64,000 nucleotides of DNA from Eleginops maclovinus (Eukaryota; Chordata; Actinopteri; Perciformes; Eleginopidae): NCBI RefSeq assembly GCF_036324505.1, contig NC_086350.1, forward strand, positions 20,951,032 through 21,015,031. The letters run 5' to 3'. The position numbers and the translations under genes were made by a program. This document shows positions 1-11,946 of this stretch, piece after piece. The notes under the pieces are model-generated. The model ran no database searches and was not told the origin of the DNA. It saw nothing but the letters and a program-made list of their open reading frames with translations. Position 1 is the stretch's first letter. Every line of letters starts with the position of its first letter.

Positions 1-3000
1 TTCAATGAAGCCGTCAATAAATACAACAGAACACAACTCTCTCCCACTCTGTGAGGATCTTGGTGCGCAGCCATCGACGCACACACACTGACACACACTT
101 GTGCTTGGCCTTGTCCCTGTCCAAACAGCCCTTCCATAGTGAGAGGCTCCAATGGAGTGGATCAGCTCCAGCTAAGACACCCTTTCACACTTCCTCCCTC
201 CCTTTCTCCTAACCCTCCCTCCTGTGTGACCGCAGGGCCTTCCTTCCTTCCTTCCTTCCTCCTGACACACAGGCCTGGGAGAGTCGCAGGGGAGTCAGGA
301 TGGCCGGATGTGCCCCGTTCAGACACACAGAGACGGACGGACTGACAAGGAACAGACATGCAGACAGGAGGATGCTGCTGCTACTGTGGACTTTGGGCTC
401 GGTTGTCTTCCCATCCGGAGCTACAAGGAGAGTGACATCATTCCTGTTTTGATAGGACAACAGGAAGGTGGATGGGTTCAGACACGGAGGGGTGTGTGGG
501 TGAGAGCATGAAGGAGTATGAGGAAACAGAAGGAAACATAACTGTTGATCAGAGCAGAGGCAGCACTATGATCACGCCAGTGGAGGTGTGTTTGACCTCA
601 GGTCTGCAGGAGATCTTGACAAGGCTGAGCTAAAAGGCTGGCCCATCTGTACGCTTTCGATGAACTGCCACCATTTTTTACTTTACTTCAAGACTATATT
701 TTGCATCAGCAGGACACAGACCCTTAAAATAAGTTTTAAAAACATTTCTGCGCAGTCTATTAAAATGTATTGAACTGAATTTGACAGAGCTTCCCTATAA
801 TTTAGTAGTTTCTGGAAGAATTTCAAGTGCGAACATCTCACAAAGCTTTTTTAAAAAGAAATACATTCCACATACACGAGAAAAATCACAAAATGCATGT
901 AAATGGCATTAATGCAGAAAGAAAGGTAATTTTTTCAGGTTTTGAGCAGCAGATCCTCAAAGTCTATGTGATCCTCCCTACCCACAGACTTTATTATTTA
1001 CAGAAACATACATGATTTTTTTCTCACTCACTCTAACCCCTCCTCCTGAATCTAATATAGCAATAAAACACACAAAGTAAATTAAGAATAGAGCCTGTTT
1101 TGCCTCAAGAGTGTAGAGTTTGCACACAGGAAGAGACCTGACTATAGAAAGAAACCTCAGTGTAGAGCTTTCCACCTGCAGACTGTAGTCTGTATGGCAA
1201 CACTCATATGGAGCATTGGACTTCCAGAGCACTTCTTCTCAATGCAGTTTATCTCCTCTGCAAGACAGCCATTTCCTCTGCTGTTCTCTTGGGGAAGAGT
1301 GGAAGAAAATGATAGCAAGTGGCTATAAGGGAAGAATAAAGACAATAAAGAAAGAAAGAGGAGACGAGGAAGGGTCACAATAATAGCAATCTCTCTTCTC
1401 GCCCCCCTTTTTTTTCTAAGAAGAGGATACAGTGAGTGCCAGCTGTGCTCTGCTGCTGCTGTACAGTGCACACTACTTCAGAGAAGTCACCCTCACTGCA
1501 CTCCATCCACCCCATTGAACTGCCAGCTCTGGCAATCAATTCTGAGCCTTGTGCTGTCACTGCTGGCCTCTGGACACAGCAGCTGGCTGCAGGAAGACAA
1601 GCGCTCCTCCACAGAGTCTGTCCACCGATCAGCTGCACCCAGCTGTCCAGCAGCAGCCCCGCTATTCAGAGCGCTGCTGCCGCGGGTGAGGGAGGCCTCT
1701 TTCACTGTCGAGTCCCCTCCACCATACTTTATTTTTCACTTCTTCCTTCCTAAATTCTCAACCGTACACACACACATCCGCCCTTGAGCTGCGCAGCAGG
1801 CCTCATGCGTCTGTCTGGGTTGGCTTTCTGTCTTTCTTTCTTCCCAAAGTCAAATTGTCCATCTGTCTCTGCCTTCACTAACTTTTATTCCACTATTTCC
1901 ATCTTGCTTTCTCTCTCCTAGCCATTCTGCCCCTGTCGTCCATGCTGGGTCTTTAGATGAACTTCCATTTCCTTTTTTGCCGTTTTAGCTTTTCTTTCTT
2001 TTGCCTCCATCCATGTCCCTTCTGTCTCTCTGTTCAACGGTACCCATTCCTCTTTTCCGTCTTTGTTGGTTGCCATGTCTCAGTTTCTCCACTCCTTTCT
2101 CTGCAGGCCTGTCCCCCTCCTTTTTTTTGCCACTCGCTCTTATTTCCGCACAATTTCCATCTCATTCTTTGTCGCCCTGCCGCAATCTAAACTATGCCCC
2201 CTTTTTTTTCAAATGTCACAATACTGTATCTTTTCTTTCCCTTTTTCTTTAGGGTTACTTCTTTTTCTGTCCTCTTTTCTGTTGTGTTTTTTTTACAGGT
2301 GTCTGTAAGGCGGGGATTTACATTTTCTCAGGACAGGCAGCCCGTGGAGAGAGGCCTGCTGGCAGATCAAAGGCTCCGGCTGTAAAACGATCTGAAAGAG
2401 TCCAGCATTAGCATCCATCAGGGTACCTTGAAAGCTCCCTGGTCAGCCGAGAGGGAAGCTGAGGGCCCCCCAAAGTGAAAGCCCAGTCTGGAGAAGGGTG
2501 ATGGAGGGGTGGAGGGAGGGTAGAATGGGGGTGGTGAGAAAGAGAGAGAGGTGGAGGGATGAATAACAGGCTCCACGGCTGAAGACATGAAGGAAATATT
2601 TCCACGTGGGAGGAAAATTCCCATAACAAGCTGCAAATGTTTTTATTTTTCTTTTGGAGTCAGCCCCCCCTCCCTCCCCACCTCTTCCTCCAGTGCTTCC
2701 TTTCTCTTCTCTTCCTCTCTATCTTTCTCATTTCTTTTTTTACAGTGTTAAAGCTGTAAGGGGAGAAGATCTCCATCTGTGCACCATCTCCACTCAGCTC
2801 ACCAAAACCCAGACTTTTACAACTCCACCCTGCAGCTTAGGGTCATGTCTGGTCGGGATGGGAAGTGGAGGGAAGGATAGAGTGTGGGAGGAAGAGAACC
2901 CTGGATTGCCTTCATAAATTGTTACTCTTTACATCAGAATTGAGAGTGGGAGAAAAATAGGGATGGCAGGAGTATTTGGGCTGTGTGTATGTGTGTGTTC

Positions 3001-4402
3001 CTTCTATGCAATAAGCATGATTCACAGTCTTGAAATGGATAGGTACCTAACATGTGTGATAGGGATTAAGATTAGACCTGCATTCCTGGTGTGTTCCGGT
3101 GCCTGCACATTTGTTTCTTTTTCAATAACAACAGTTAGGCCACATTCGTCGCATAAATCTTCAAATCTGCATCCCTGTGTGATTCCCTCAAGAAATGAGA
3201 TTTATAGACACTGAGACCCGTGAACACTAAGCTCCTTCTTTTTTTCTTTTTTTTCCTGGAAAGACTTTCAGCTGTGCTATGTAGTGATATCTTTCAAATG
3301 TCTTGCAATTTTCGAATTCCCAAACCCCCAGTAGTGTCAGAAGCAGTGGTGATGATGCACTTTTAAGCACCTACCCTTTACCCCAGCACCCATATCCATG
3401 ATGGACATATGAATGAATCCATATTTGTGGGGATTTGGTCTGTGTTTCCAAATCCCAAAGCTCTACAAAATGCACCTCATGGTCCAGGGTGAGTTATGGT
3501 GGAACAGGTCTCCTGGAGGACTGAGTGAAGGAGTTTTGAACAAGTAACAATAAAATGACACGTGTTTGGGAAGAGTGTACAACTTCAATGTCCTAGGCAT
3601 GTAAAGTTTTTTTTTAAATCAGTTTAGTTAAAAATTAGCCAGACGTACAATGAAAATGAGTTGTTTTTTCTTTGGAATCTTTAGGTATTGTAATAAGTTG
3701 TCACTATATTCTGGAACTCAAGTTTCTTAGAGAAATACAAGTAGAAATGTTTCTTGGCTTTATTAAGCATGGGCATTAAAGGCAACATTTACACTAATGG
3801 GTGTTTATAGGTTTTGGGTCAAACTTTCCTTCTCAGCCAATTAAGAGGGATTATTTCAGCGTCTTTAACTGCTGTGCCCTACAGGTGTGCTGGACAGCTA
3901 AATTGTTTCCTCTTGCATTGTCATTGGAGACATTTGTCCTCCGTAGTATGAATCCATGGTAAATCTCCACTTTGCGAAACAATCAGACAAATTATGAGGT
4001 AAAGATTTTCTTAAAGGTTGAATTATTTAAACACTATCCATACATTTCTTTAAAATATCTGATCCTTTTAAAAAATCAATGATCTGCCAAGAAAATATAT
4101 TAAGAAGCATAAGTATGGATTATAAACTGATGAATGCAGTGAATATGATTGGTGATGTCATCCATAGTGTGACACAACCCTTATGCAACACATTTGTGTA
4201 TTCGTAACAAAACTCTAAAGTCTAATACACGCTTACACGTATGCTGACGCGTACTCACAAAGATCCACGCACACATACTCAACATACTCTGGTTGTAGGT
4301 CCCTCAATGTGCAGCTTGCTGACATGTGGAGACGCCTTCGTGCGGGGCCAGGGCCGCATGCTTCTGCCTTAGCTCGGTAATGGATGTCCCCTTTGTACAC
4401 AT
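1..4402. other. Gene-free upstream flank, left part
   Basis: No conserved protein or exon could be recognised on either strand; the short open frames are low-complexity and have no domain features. A (CCTT)n run lies at about 236-262. The plus strand is strongly pyrimidine-rich from about 1790 to 2320 and again at about 2640-2760. The remainder is ordinary AT-rich intergenic DNA. Confidence 0.6.
1790..2320. repeat. Long pyrimidine-rich (C/T) strand-asymmetric tract
   Basis: Over roughly 530 bases the plus strand is dominated by C and T, with many CTTT, TCTC and TTCC blocks and few purines. It is degenerate, not a clean microsatellite, and produces several spurious Phe/Ser/Leu-rich open frames. 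No coding function is implied. Confidence 0.6.
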
Positions 4403-4485
<83 letters not shown>

Positions 4486-4486
4486 G
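4403..4486. repeat. (ACAG)n tetranucleotide microsatellite
   Basis: About 21 nearly perfect copies of ACAG/CAGA in a row. A second array of the complementary type (GTCT/CTGT/CCGT) lies about 200 bases downstream, so the two arrays could pair as an inverted repeat. Confidence 0.95.
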
Positions 4487-4686
4487 TAAGTAGCGGGGCT
4501 CGTCCGTCCTGTCCACCCTAGGAAGAGTTCCTCCTCTGTTTAGGGAAGAGGATGTGATCTCACTTGTTAAAAATCCAACCTATGTCGCTTGCCACTCATG
4601 ACTTAATCCAGGCTTCTCCTTTGTGCAGAGCCCCCTCCCCTTCCCCCCTTCTCCACTTACTTTCTCTTGCTTTCTCTGTCGCTATC

Positions 4687-4798
4687 AGTCTGTCTGTCTG
4701 TGTCGTCTGTCCATCTGTCCGTCCATCCGTCCGTCTGTCTTTCCGTCTTTCCGTCTTTCCGTCTTTCAGTCTGTCCGTCTGTATGTCTGTCTGTCTTT
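4687..4798. repeat. Degenerate (GTCT/CCGT)n tetranucleotide array
   Basis: Interrupted copies of GTCT, GTCC and CCGT, more diverged than the ACAG array at 4403-4486 and of the opposite strand sense. Confidence 0.85.
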
Positions 4799-7700
4799 AA
4801 AAAGTAATGTTTTAAAGTGCAGATTCCTTGTAGAAGTTGAGTGTTATATGTTGCAATATGCATATTGTAACACACATGCATATTGGCCTTGCAATTTGCA
4901 AGTGCAAAAAAGCTCAAATAAAACATAGAAAGAAATTTGATTGGCTTTTGGGTCTGCGGTACAGGGAGCAGATAACTTCCTCTTCACTGCCTTAAGGAAC
5001 ACAACAACCAGATAGGTAAGGTATATTTAAAAAAACAAGCACAAGAAAGCAAGATTAATTCAACAACACATGTGCTGGACAATGGCTACATGCACTCAAT
5101 GTAAACCAAAAATGATTCTTCACAAGCCTTCCTACATGTTTTATGTATTTTCACTTTGTCTTCATTGGGACGGTCGGGACGCAACAGGAACATGCGGTGT
5201 GTCAGTTCGTACGTGTGGGTAACATGCTCACACTACTGGAAACAACTATAATCGCTCCTACCAACTTTAACATCTGTTATTGTTTTTTAAGTCACTTCAT
5301 GCGGGGCTGTTGTTTGCAGTGCAACATGTTAGTCCAGCTAGACGCACACTTTATAGTCCACAGACGCACCAAAGCCGTTCTCTGTATTGTCATGATGCTT
5401 CTCATTAGGCCGTGTTATATATGGGTCTATCAGGATGACAGTGGCTGACCATATGGGCTCTTTCTGAAAAGCAAACACAATGGGCTGTTGACAGGGACAG
5501 TTATACAGTGGCCTCTAATCTGTGTTTTTCATGGTCAAACTGTGCAGAAGTGGAGAATAGCCAACAGCTTGTTGAGGTTGTGTTTCTTTTTTATTTTGCT
5601 TCCTGACCAGCTGTGTGTGAGACTGTTTGTGTGCATTGTTAATGTACATATACAGTATGCAAGTGTTTTTTCACACTGCCCTGTGTTTATTTGTCATTTA
5701 TATTGTACCTGGTTCGTCATCTCTGCTACTGATTCCCGTTTCCTTATAGAGGGCCCTGCAGCATTCGCTTCCTAGTTTTGCCACGATATGCTAGGGCAGC
5801 TGTCTGCATGCAGCATGTTATTGTGGCACCTCATAACTCAACTTACAGGATTAGAATGAAAGAGGGAAACTTGATATACCTCATGCAAACAAAGCATGTT
5901 GGACTCAATTGGCTGAGAGAAATGTTCATCAAACATTTCCTGTTCATTTGCAGTTTGCTTTCCTTCATTTTCTCCATCTGCTTAATACTTAAAAAATGCA
6001 TTTGGCAGGAGGCATTAAGACATGACTCCTCAGTCCATTTTAAAATCACTGAAGATATACATTTTCCACATATTGCCTTCTTTAATTTTACCTTAGACTC
6101 CCACTGATCAACTTGATCTCGACAACATCCCTTTTGATACCTGTCATACCAATCCCAATATAGTGTCATTTAGGGCAGTCCAAAGAACAGTCTCTTTTTT
6201 TTTTATTTGAAATTATAATTCATCACAGTAGAACAGAGAGACATGGAAACCTACAATTAAATGCCAGATTTTACTGGTACATGGTTCAGCTTAACTCAAA
6301 TTAACTCTTGTTATTTTTGATACCAGAAGTGAGACTAATGGCGATTGTTTGTTTAACGGCCACAATGCCATCTTAAAAATGACACAGTGGCAATACAAAT
6401 CTCTGTAGCGTGAAGTTAATGAATGGGATTACTTTGGACGATTGCCTGGCTATTTAATAACAGCAGGTTTGTGTAGGATGCAGGACTTGGAACCTTGACC
6501 AAGAAAATACAAAAAATAGCACTCATTTTCAGGTACTATCTACACCTTTTTTATTTACTTTGAAAAAGCAGTTCCAAGCCGGTCGAGCCGTGCCTGTACC
6601 ATCCAGCAGAAATTATGCATAGACTTTAGTAAGATTAGGCACAAGACAAAACAGATCATTGACTTTTACTACCTCCTGCATTTGCATTACCTGAGGATGT
6701 ACTGACATTTCCAACCAAAAGCCCGGGGAAACAAACTGTCAGAAAGTTCACTGCTAAGGAGGTTTCAACCAGGCCAAAATTACCTGAGAAACTGGACCAA
6801 CGAGATGTTTGTTGTTGTAAAAGTCACACAAGGATGTTTGGAGTCAACTTCCTGGTTCCAACACCCCTCACATACTTCAACTTTACAGTTGAGGCACTGT
6901 TCTGACAGGAAATATTTGCTTACAAGTAGATCAAGTAGTTGGGAGGATTATGTGTTGTGATGCGAAATAAAATACAGGACAATGTTCTTTATATATTTTA
7001 AACTGCATCTCACGACAATGTGGTCATATTACGTGAGACTACAATGCATACAAACTTTATATCTTTATTTTAGTATTGGTCATGTTATGTGAATGTCAGT
7101 TGAGCCCTATGACAACTGTAGCAGCAATTAAGAAGGAACTAATTAAATGAATTACTTTATTGCTTTTCAATCATTAGCAAAGGTAATCAAGTTCTCGTGT
7201 TACTTTCTTTACTCAACCAAGGTTTGTGAAAGTTCCCTTCGAAGCCTCCACTTCCACATACCAATTGTTCTATATCCATCAAATACAGATATGCAAAACA
7301 AGACCTTCTACATTTACATAAAGGTCGGCCTATGGTATGGAGGTATTTACTGCAGCAAATAGCAGCACATCAGAGGTCTAACAGAATGACAACTGCAAGC
7401 TAAATTCAAGGGATTCCTGAATGTAGGCTAACCATTAGCAAGGAAGCTAACTTAGAACGAATACATTCATTATATTATATTTAGAGAGTAGAGACTAGAA
7501 CATTTGTTGCAATAATAATAAACTTTGGTGTAAGCTACCTGTGCGACATTTTTGACCACACATCGTGCCCTCATCCACACACATCCTTTCAGCTGAGGAA
7601 TGTCTCTCACAATCAATCTTATCAGGTGTTTGGTCTGTTTTGTCTGAGCGGCATCCGAAGAGGGATTGGCGTTACAACTGATGGCTTTTGGGAATACACA

Positions 7701-10065
7701 CCTTTCTTCACCTTCCTTACACATCCCCCTCATCTTTCTGTCTAGTGTTCTTTCCCTTTTCCAACACCCCTCGTTTGTTCTAATTTCTTTACCCAATGCT
7801 AAAGCTCATTTTTCCCCTTCGTTAGGGGTTAATGGAAGGAATAATCCTCAAAGTTTCTCCTTAGTCTTTAATGCATCACCCTTCAAGAGTTCAGGTATAG
7901 CATTAAAACATTTTGATGACTCTTTGATTGGAACAAGGCCTTTTTTCCTTCAGAAGCACCCCATAGGCAGCCCTCCTCCTAGCAGGAAGCGCGTTGTTAC
8001 CTTGTTCCCAGGCCTACCTCCTGCAGCACCCCTGACCCGTAACATCCAATTGATTTATCCCTGATTGTTAGGAGGCCTCTGTAGCTGCGCCTCGATTGGC
8101 TCCATATGAGAACAGTGCAGAGAGGTCATCTATAACAATCATTTTCAGTGGCTCATTATTCTAAGGCCAAACAACCAAAAGACCCAATTTCCTACCGCAA
8201 TGTTCATAAAAGTGACAGATGGCCAAAACCTGGAAAAGCTTTCCTATAATCGTTAGTCCACCAAAGTGCTATACACAATGCTCTTTAGTATAGTGACTCT
8301 GTTCCCTCTCTCCCTCACCCACTCCTTCCACCTTCTCTATCCTGTTCATTTTTTCCAAGGTGAAGAATGTGAAGGAGGAGAAACGCAGTGTGTTTAATAG
8401 CTTTAGGCCATATTCCACCCAGTTCGGCTTTCCTCCTCTTCGCATGGCCCACAATGTGGATCCAGCACACAAATATTTGCCAGGTAGTTTGTCTCTCTCC
8501 AAAGGCTCACTCTACCTTAACAGGGGACAGCACTTAAAGTCACAAGGACAGACAGAGGCCAAGACAAGTTTTCCTTTCATCCCACAGACCCGCCACTCTC
8601 TGGTATTCAGGGTCATCTCGTCACTTGAGCAAGTCTGCACCCCTCCACGGGCTGCCTGTGAGGCTCTTTTCTTGCCGGGGAAGTGCCTGTGTGATAAATG
8701 TGTGGCTTGGAACAACAGCTGAGACTAAAACTTGGCTCAGCCTTCCCCACTGCCTGTTGCAGACACAAGTGTGGTTTCCTCATATCTTGGCTCTTTGTCA
8801 TGAATGACCTCTTTCATTTTCCCCCACCTCCAATAATAACCAAAGTCCTCTACTCAGCATTTAAGCAAAAAAAAATCATTTTCATTTTTCTCTGAGGACT
8901 TTTTTTTTTCCTCATATTTGTTTCCACTCCTGTCTTCTTGGCAGAGTGAGATGCTAGGTCATTGCAGTAACTGTATCCACTGTGCGGTTGCTTGCAGGAC
9001 TGTGTGGGGTGGTGGGTGGGCAAATGGGTGTTCAAAACATACATACTCTTGCCAGCTAGTTTTTTTTAATCACCAAAACAAATATTTCTTACCCCTACTC
9101 TCTTCTTTGGATTGTGCATGTGGGTTTGTTTACTTTTGTTTGTTTAAAAAATGTCACCTTCCCTTCCTGGATATATTTTCTGCCTGGGATTTTTACAATT
9201 TCTTTTTTGTCCTATAAATCATCTCCTCAAGTCCATCCTCCTCACTTGAGCCACATCCATATTTTCCCTTCAGTCAGATCTATCCACATGGTGTCACTTC
9301 AACCACCAATTCATCTTATAAAAATAGGGGGCCTAACCCCCATCTCCCTCAACCATCTTTCATCCTGGTTTTGTGGCCCTCCCATATGCGCCTCTAATCT
9401 CTCCCTTGTGTCTCTGAAATGTCAGTGCGGAGGAGCGAGCATGTACTTGCTCGCTATGGATTTCCCATGGAATGCGCCATTTTCGGTTTACCCTGTTGTC
9501 TGTTTTGATAGGCAGTGATTATGTAGTATTTATTTTCCTACTAGGTGTGGGAACCCAACCTGTTGGTACACTACCATTGTGCAGCATGTTTGCTGTTTCT
9601 TCTGAAGTTGTGAGTCACACATTTTGATTTGGAAAAAAAAACACTGTCAACTAGATGATATAAGATTAGATCAGATGTGTAGTTAACATTCATGCTCGCA
9701 CTAAAGCCACCTTAAGGTGTTCTGTTTACAGTGGAAGGATAAGAAGTGATCATCAGATAAAATCTGACTAACTGAAGAGGGAAGAACCTTAAACTGGATG
9801 CAGGATGCAAAACATTGGTCATGTTTTAGTTTTGTTTTCTTACAGTTTATCTTGATTTTCAAGATGCTAAGCAGTGTCTTTGCATTGATGCTATGCAAAA
9901 ATGCATGGGTGTACATGGGCAGGTTGGGGTGTGCATGCCTTTTCCTGTTTGTTTGTGTTTGAGAGGAGAGAGCCCTGGCATGTCACAGAGGTTAAGCCCC
10001 AACTATCTGACTCATTGGTGAATGGTGGAGGTCTGGGATCGGGTCTTAGTGTAGGAGGGGTCAAA

Positions 10066-10070
<5 letters not shown>
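4799..10070. other. Gene-free upstream flank
   Basis: No recognisable exon, RNA gene or complete transposon. The open frames present lack conserved domains. The stretch 7800-8170 is less repetitive and of more balanced composition than its surroundings, so it could be conserved non-coding sequence, but this cannot be judged without other genomes. Confidence 0.5.
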
Positions 10071-10138
<68 letters not shown>

Positions 10139-10181
10139 GAGACAGAGAGAGAGAGAGACAGAGAGAGAGAGACAGAGAGAG
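10071..10181. repeat. (GA)n microsatellite with CAGA interruptions
   Basis: A run of GAGAGA repeats of about 58 bases followed by blocks separated by CAGAGAGA. It creates false Arg-Glu repeat and Ser-Leu repeat frames that are not genes. Confidence 0.95.
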
Positions 10182-11899
10182 GCCCATGCAAGACAATTCC
10201 CCTGACGTTGGGTTATTCACAGACACAGGAAATGCTTGACCTCACACCCTGAGAAATGTCCACAGCGGCCCACTTGTGTTAAAGGTGTAATTGAGCATAA
10301 TTAGGAGCTGGCAGAGAGAGAAATGTAGACGGACATTGCGTGCCCCACATGCCTGCCTCCGTCTGGCAGCCTGCGACACAGCGGAGCCAAACTCTCGTTG
10401 CATAGATTTACAGCAAATACCATCTCTAAACAAGCAAGGGGAAACTTCACAACAACAAGGATCCTTTCAGCTCAGCTGCTCATGTTCAGGTCATAGAAGG
10501 AAAGTTGTTGCTGACTTTTTTCGGAAATCTTTGCCCTTCACGTTGTGTGTTCCAGACAGCACCCGTCGTAATTTGTTGTCCACGCTGTAAACAAGGAATG
10601 AAATCATCCATTAGAAGGTTTGGAGACGGGCATGTGAAACATGTTTGAGAAAAAGTGTAAAACATCACAGCAGATATTAGCTCTGCCTTCTCACCCTTCA
10701 CCTTGACATCGGCTTCAATCCCTCCTTTGTCTTGGCATGCAGTTCACAGAGGAGAACCTTAGGTGGTGGGGCAGCCTTTCCACAGTGATTCTCTCCTCCT
10801 GGGCCCCATTTCCTGTTGTTGATGGTCTTCTGGTTCGCCTTTTTCTTCTTCCTTTTTATTTCTTTCTATGCTTAATCTTATTCTCCTGTGTGTAACATGG
10901 ATGTAAAATACTGATGTCTGCCATGTACTCACCAAACAGCCAGCTGCTTCCTCTCAGAGCTGGAATGCACTTTCGTTTGGACCCTTCATTCATAAGAAAT
11001 AAACCATCGACCCGCATGCAGGGGTTTTAGTGAGAGTAAGGGCTGTGAGTCATTGATGTGATAGGGGGGTTGGGTTGCGCTGGGTTGGTGGGCGGGCGGG
11101 TAGGATAAAGCTTGGGAAAAGAAGCATAATGTATGGAGCGTGGTGCAGACCTCTCTGCAGAAACATCATGGGACAAGTTACGACTTATCAAATATCATTT
11201 GGCTTTTTGTGCGAAAGGGCGGAAGTAAAAGGATGTCTCATCAAAGGTAAAATGACGACCGTGTATGCGGGAAAAGAAAGAAGGAAATGAGGCAATGCCA
11301 GAATTGTAAAATGGAGATTTAAGACCGAGAAGAACTGGTGATTTGTGAGTTTCACTGAAGAAAAAACCAAGAGTGAAGGAGGGGGAAGACCTGGAAATGT
11401 AAGAGAGCTGGAGGGGAGCAGTAATATGGTGGAGAGGGGGGAGGTGAGAGCAAGGACGGAGTTAGCAGAGAAGTCAGTGATCACTCAGGAGGTCTGGAAC
11501 TCTGACCTCTGACCCCAAAGCGGAGCGGATGCCACCATGGTGAAAATGTGAGAGGTGAGGTATGTGAGCCCCCCGAGCCCTGGCGGAAACCATTCCCCCC
11601 ATGATGAATGGGATGTTAGCATTGACACAAATTGGCCCATAATAATGACACAAGGCCGCTAAGCACACAGACACAGAGTGACAGAGTGGGAATTACAGAG
11701 TGAGGAAGCAGGGAGAGAGAAGGAGACGAGAGGAAGACTGAGAAGAGATGAAAAAGTCTTGGAGGAAAGAATTACCTTACCCAGTGGGACTGACAAAAAG
11801 GGGGGGAGGTAGATTTATGGCTAAGGGTATCTTTGGTGTTTTCTCTCCACTCTCCTCAATGGTGGGATTGTAGAAAGACCTGAAGTTCATAGGGCCCCT

Positions 11900-11900
<1 letters not shown>
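10182..11900. other. Gene-free upstream flank
   Basis: No exon recognised. Around 11480-11660 the sequence is non-repetitive and includes a DR1-like nuclear-receptor half-site pair (11503-11515). Confidence 0.45.
11503..11515. promoter_or_regulatory. DR1-like nuclear receptor motif
   Basis: TGACCT and TGACCC are separated by one base, which on the minus strand reads as two AGGTCA-like half sites with a 1-bp spacer. This arrangement is the known preference of HNF4, RXR and PPAR dimers. It is a motif match only, about 16 kb upstream of the ccnd2 start codon. Confidence 0.25.

Positions 11901-11944
<44 letters not shown>
11901..11944. repeat. (AC)22 microsatellite
   Basis: Uninterrupted AC dinucleotides over 44 bases. 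Confidence 0.97.
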
Positions 11945-11946
<2 letters not shown>

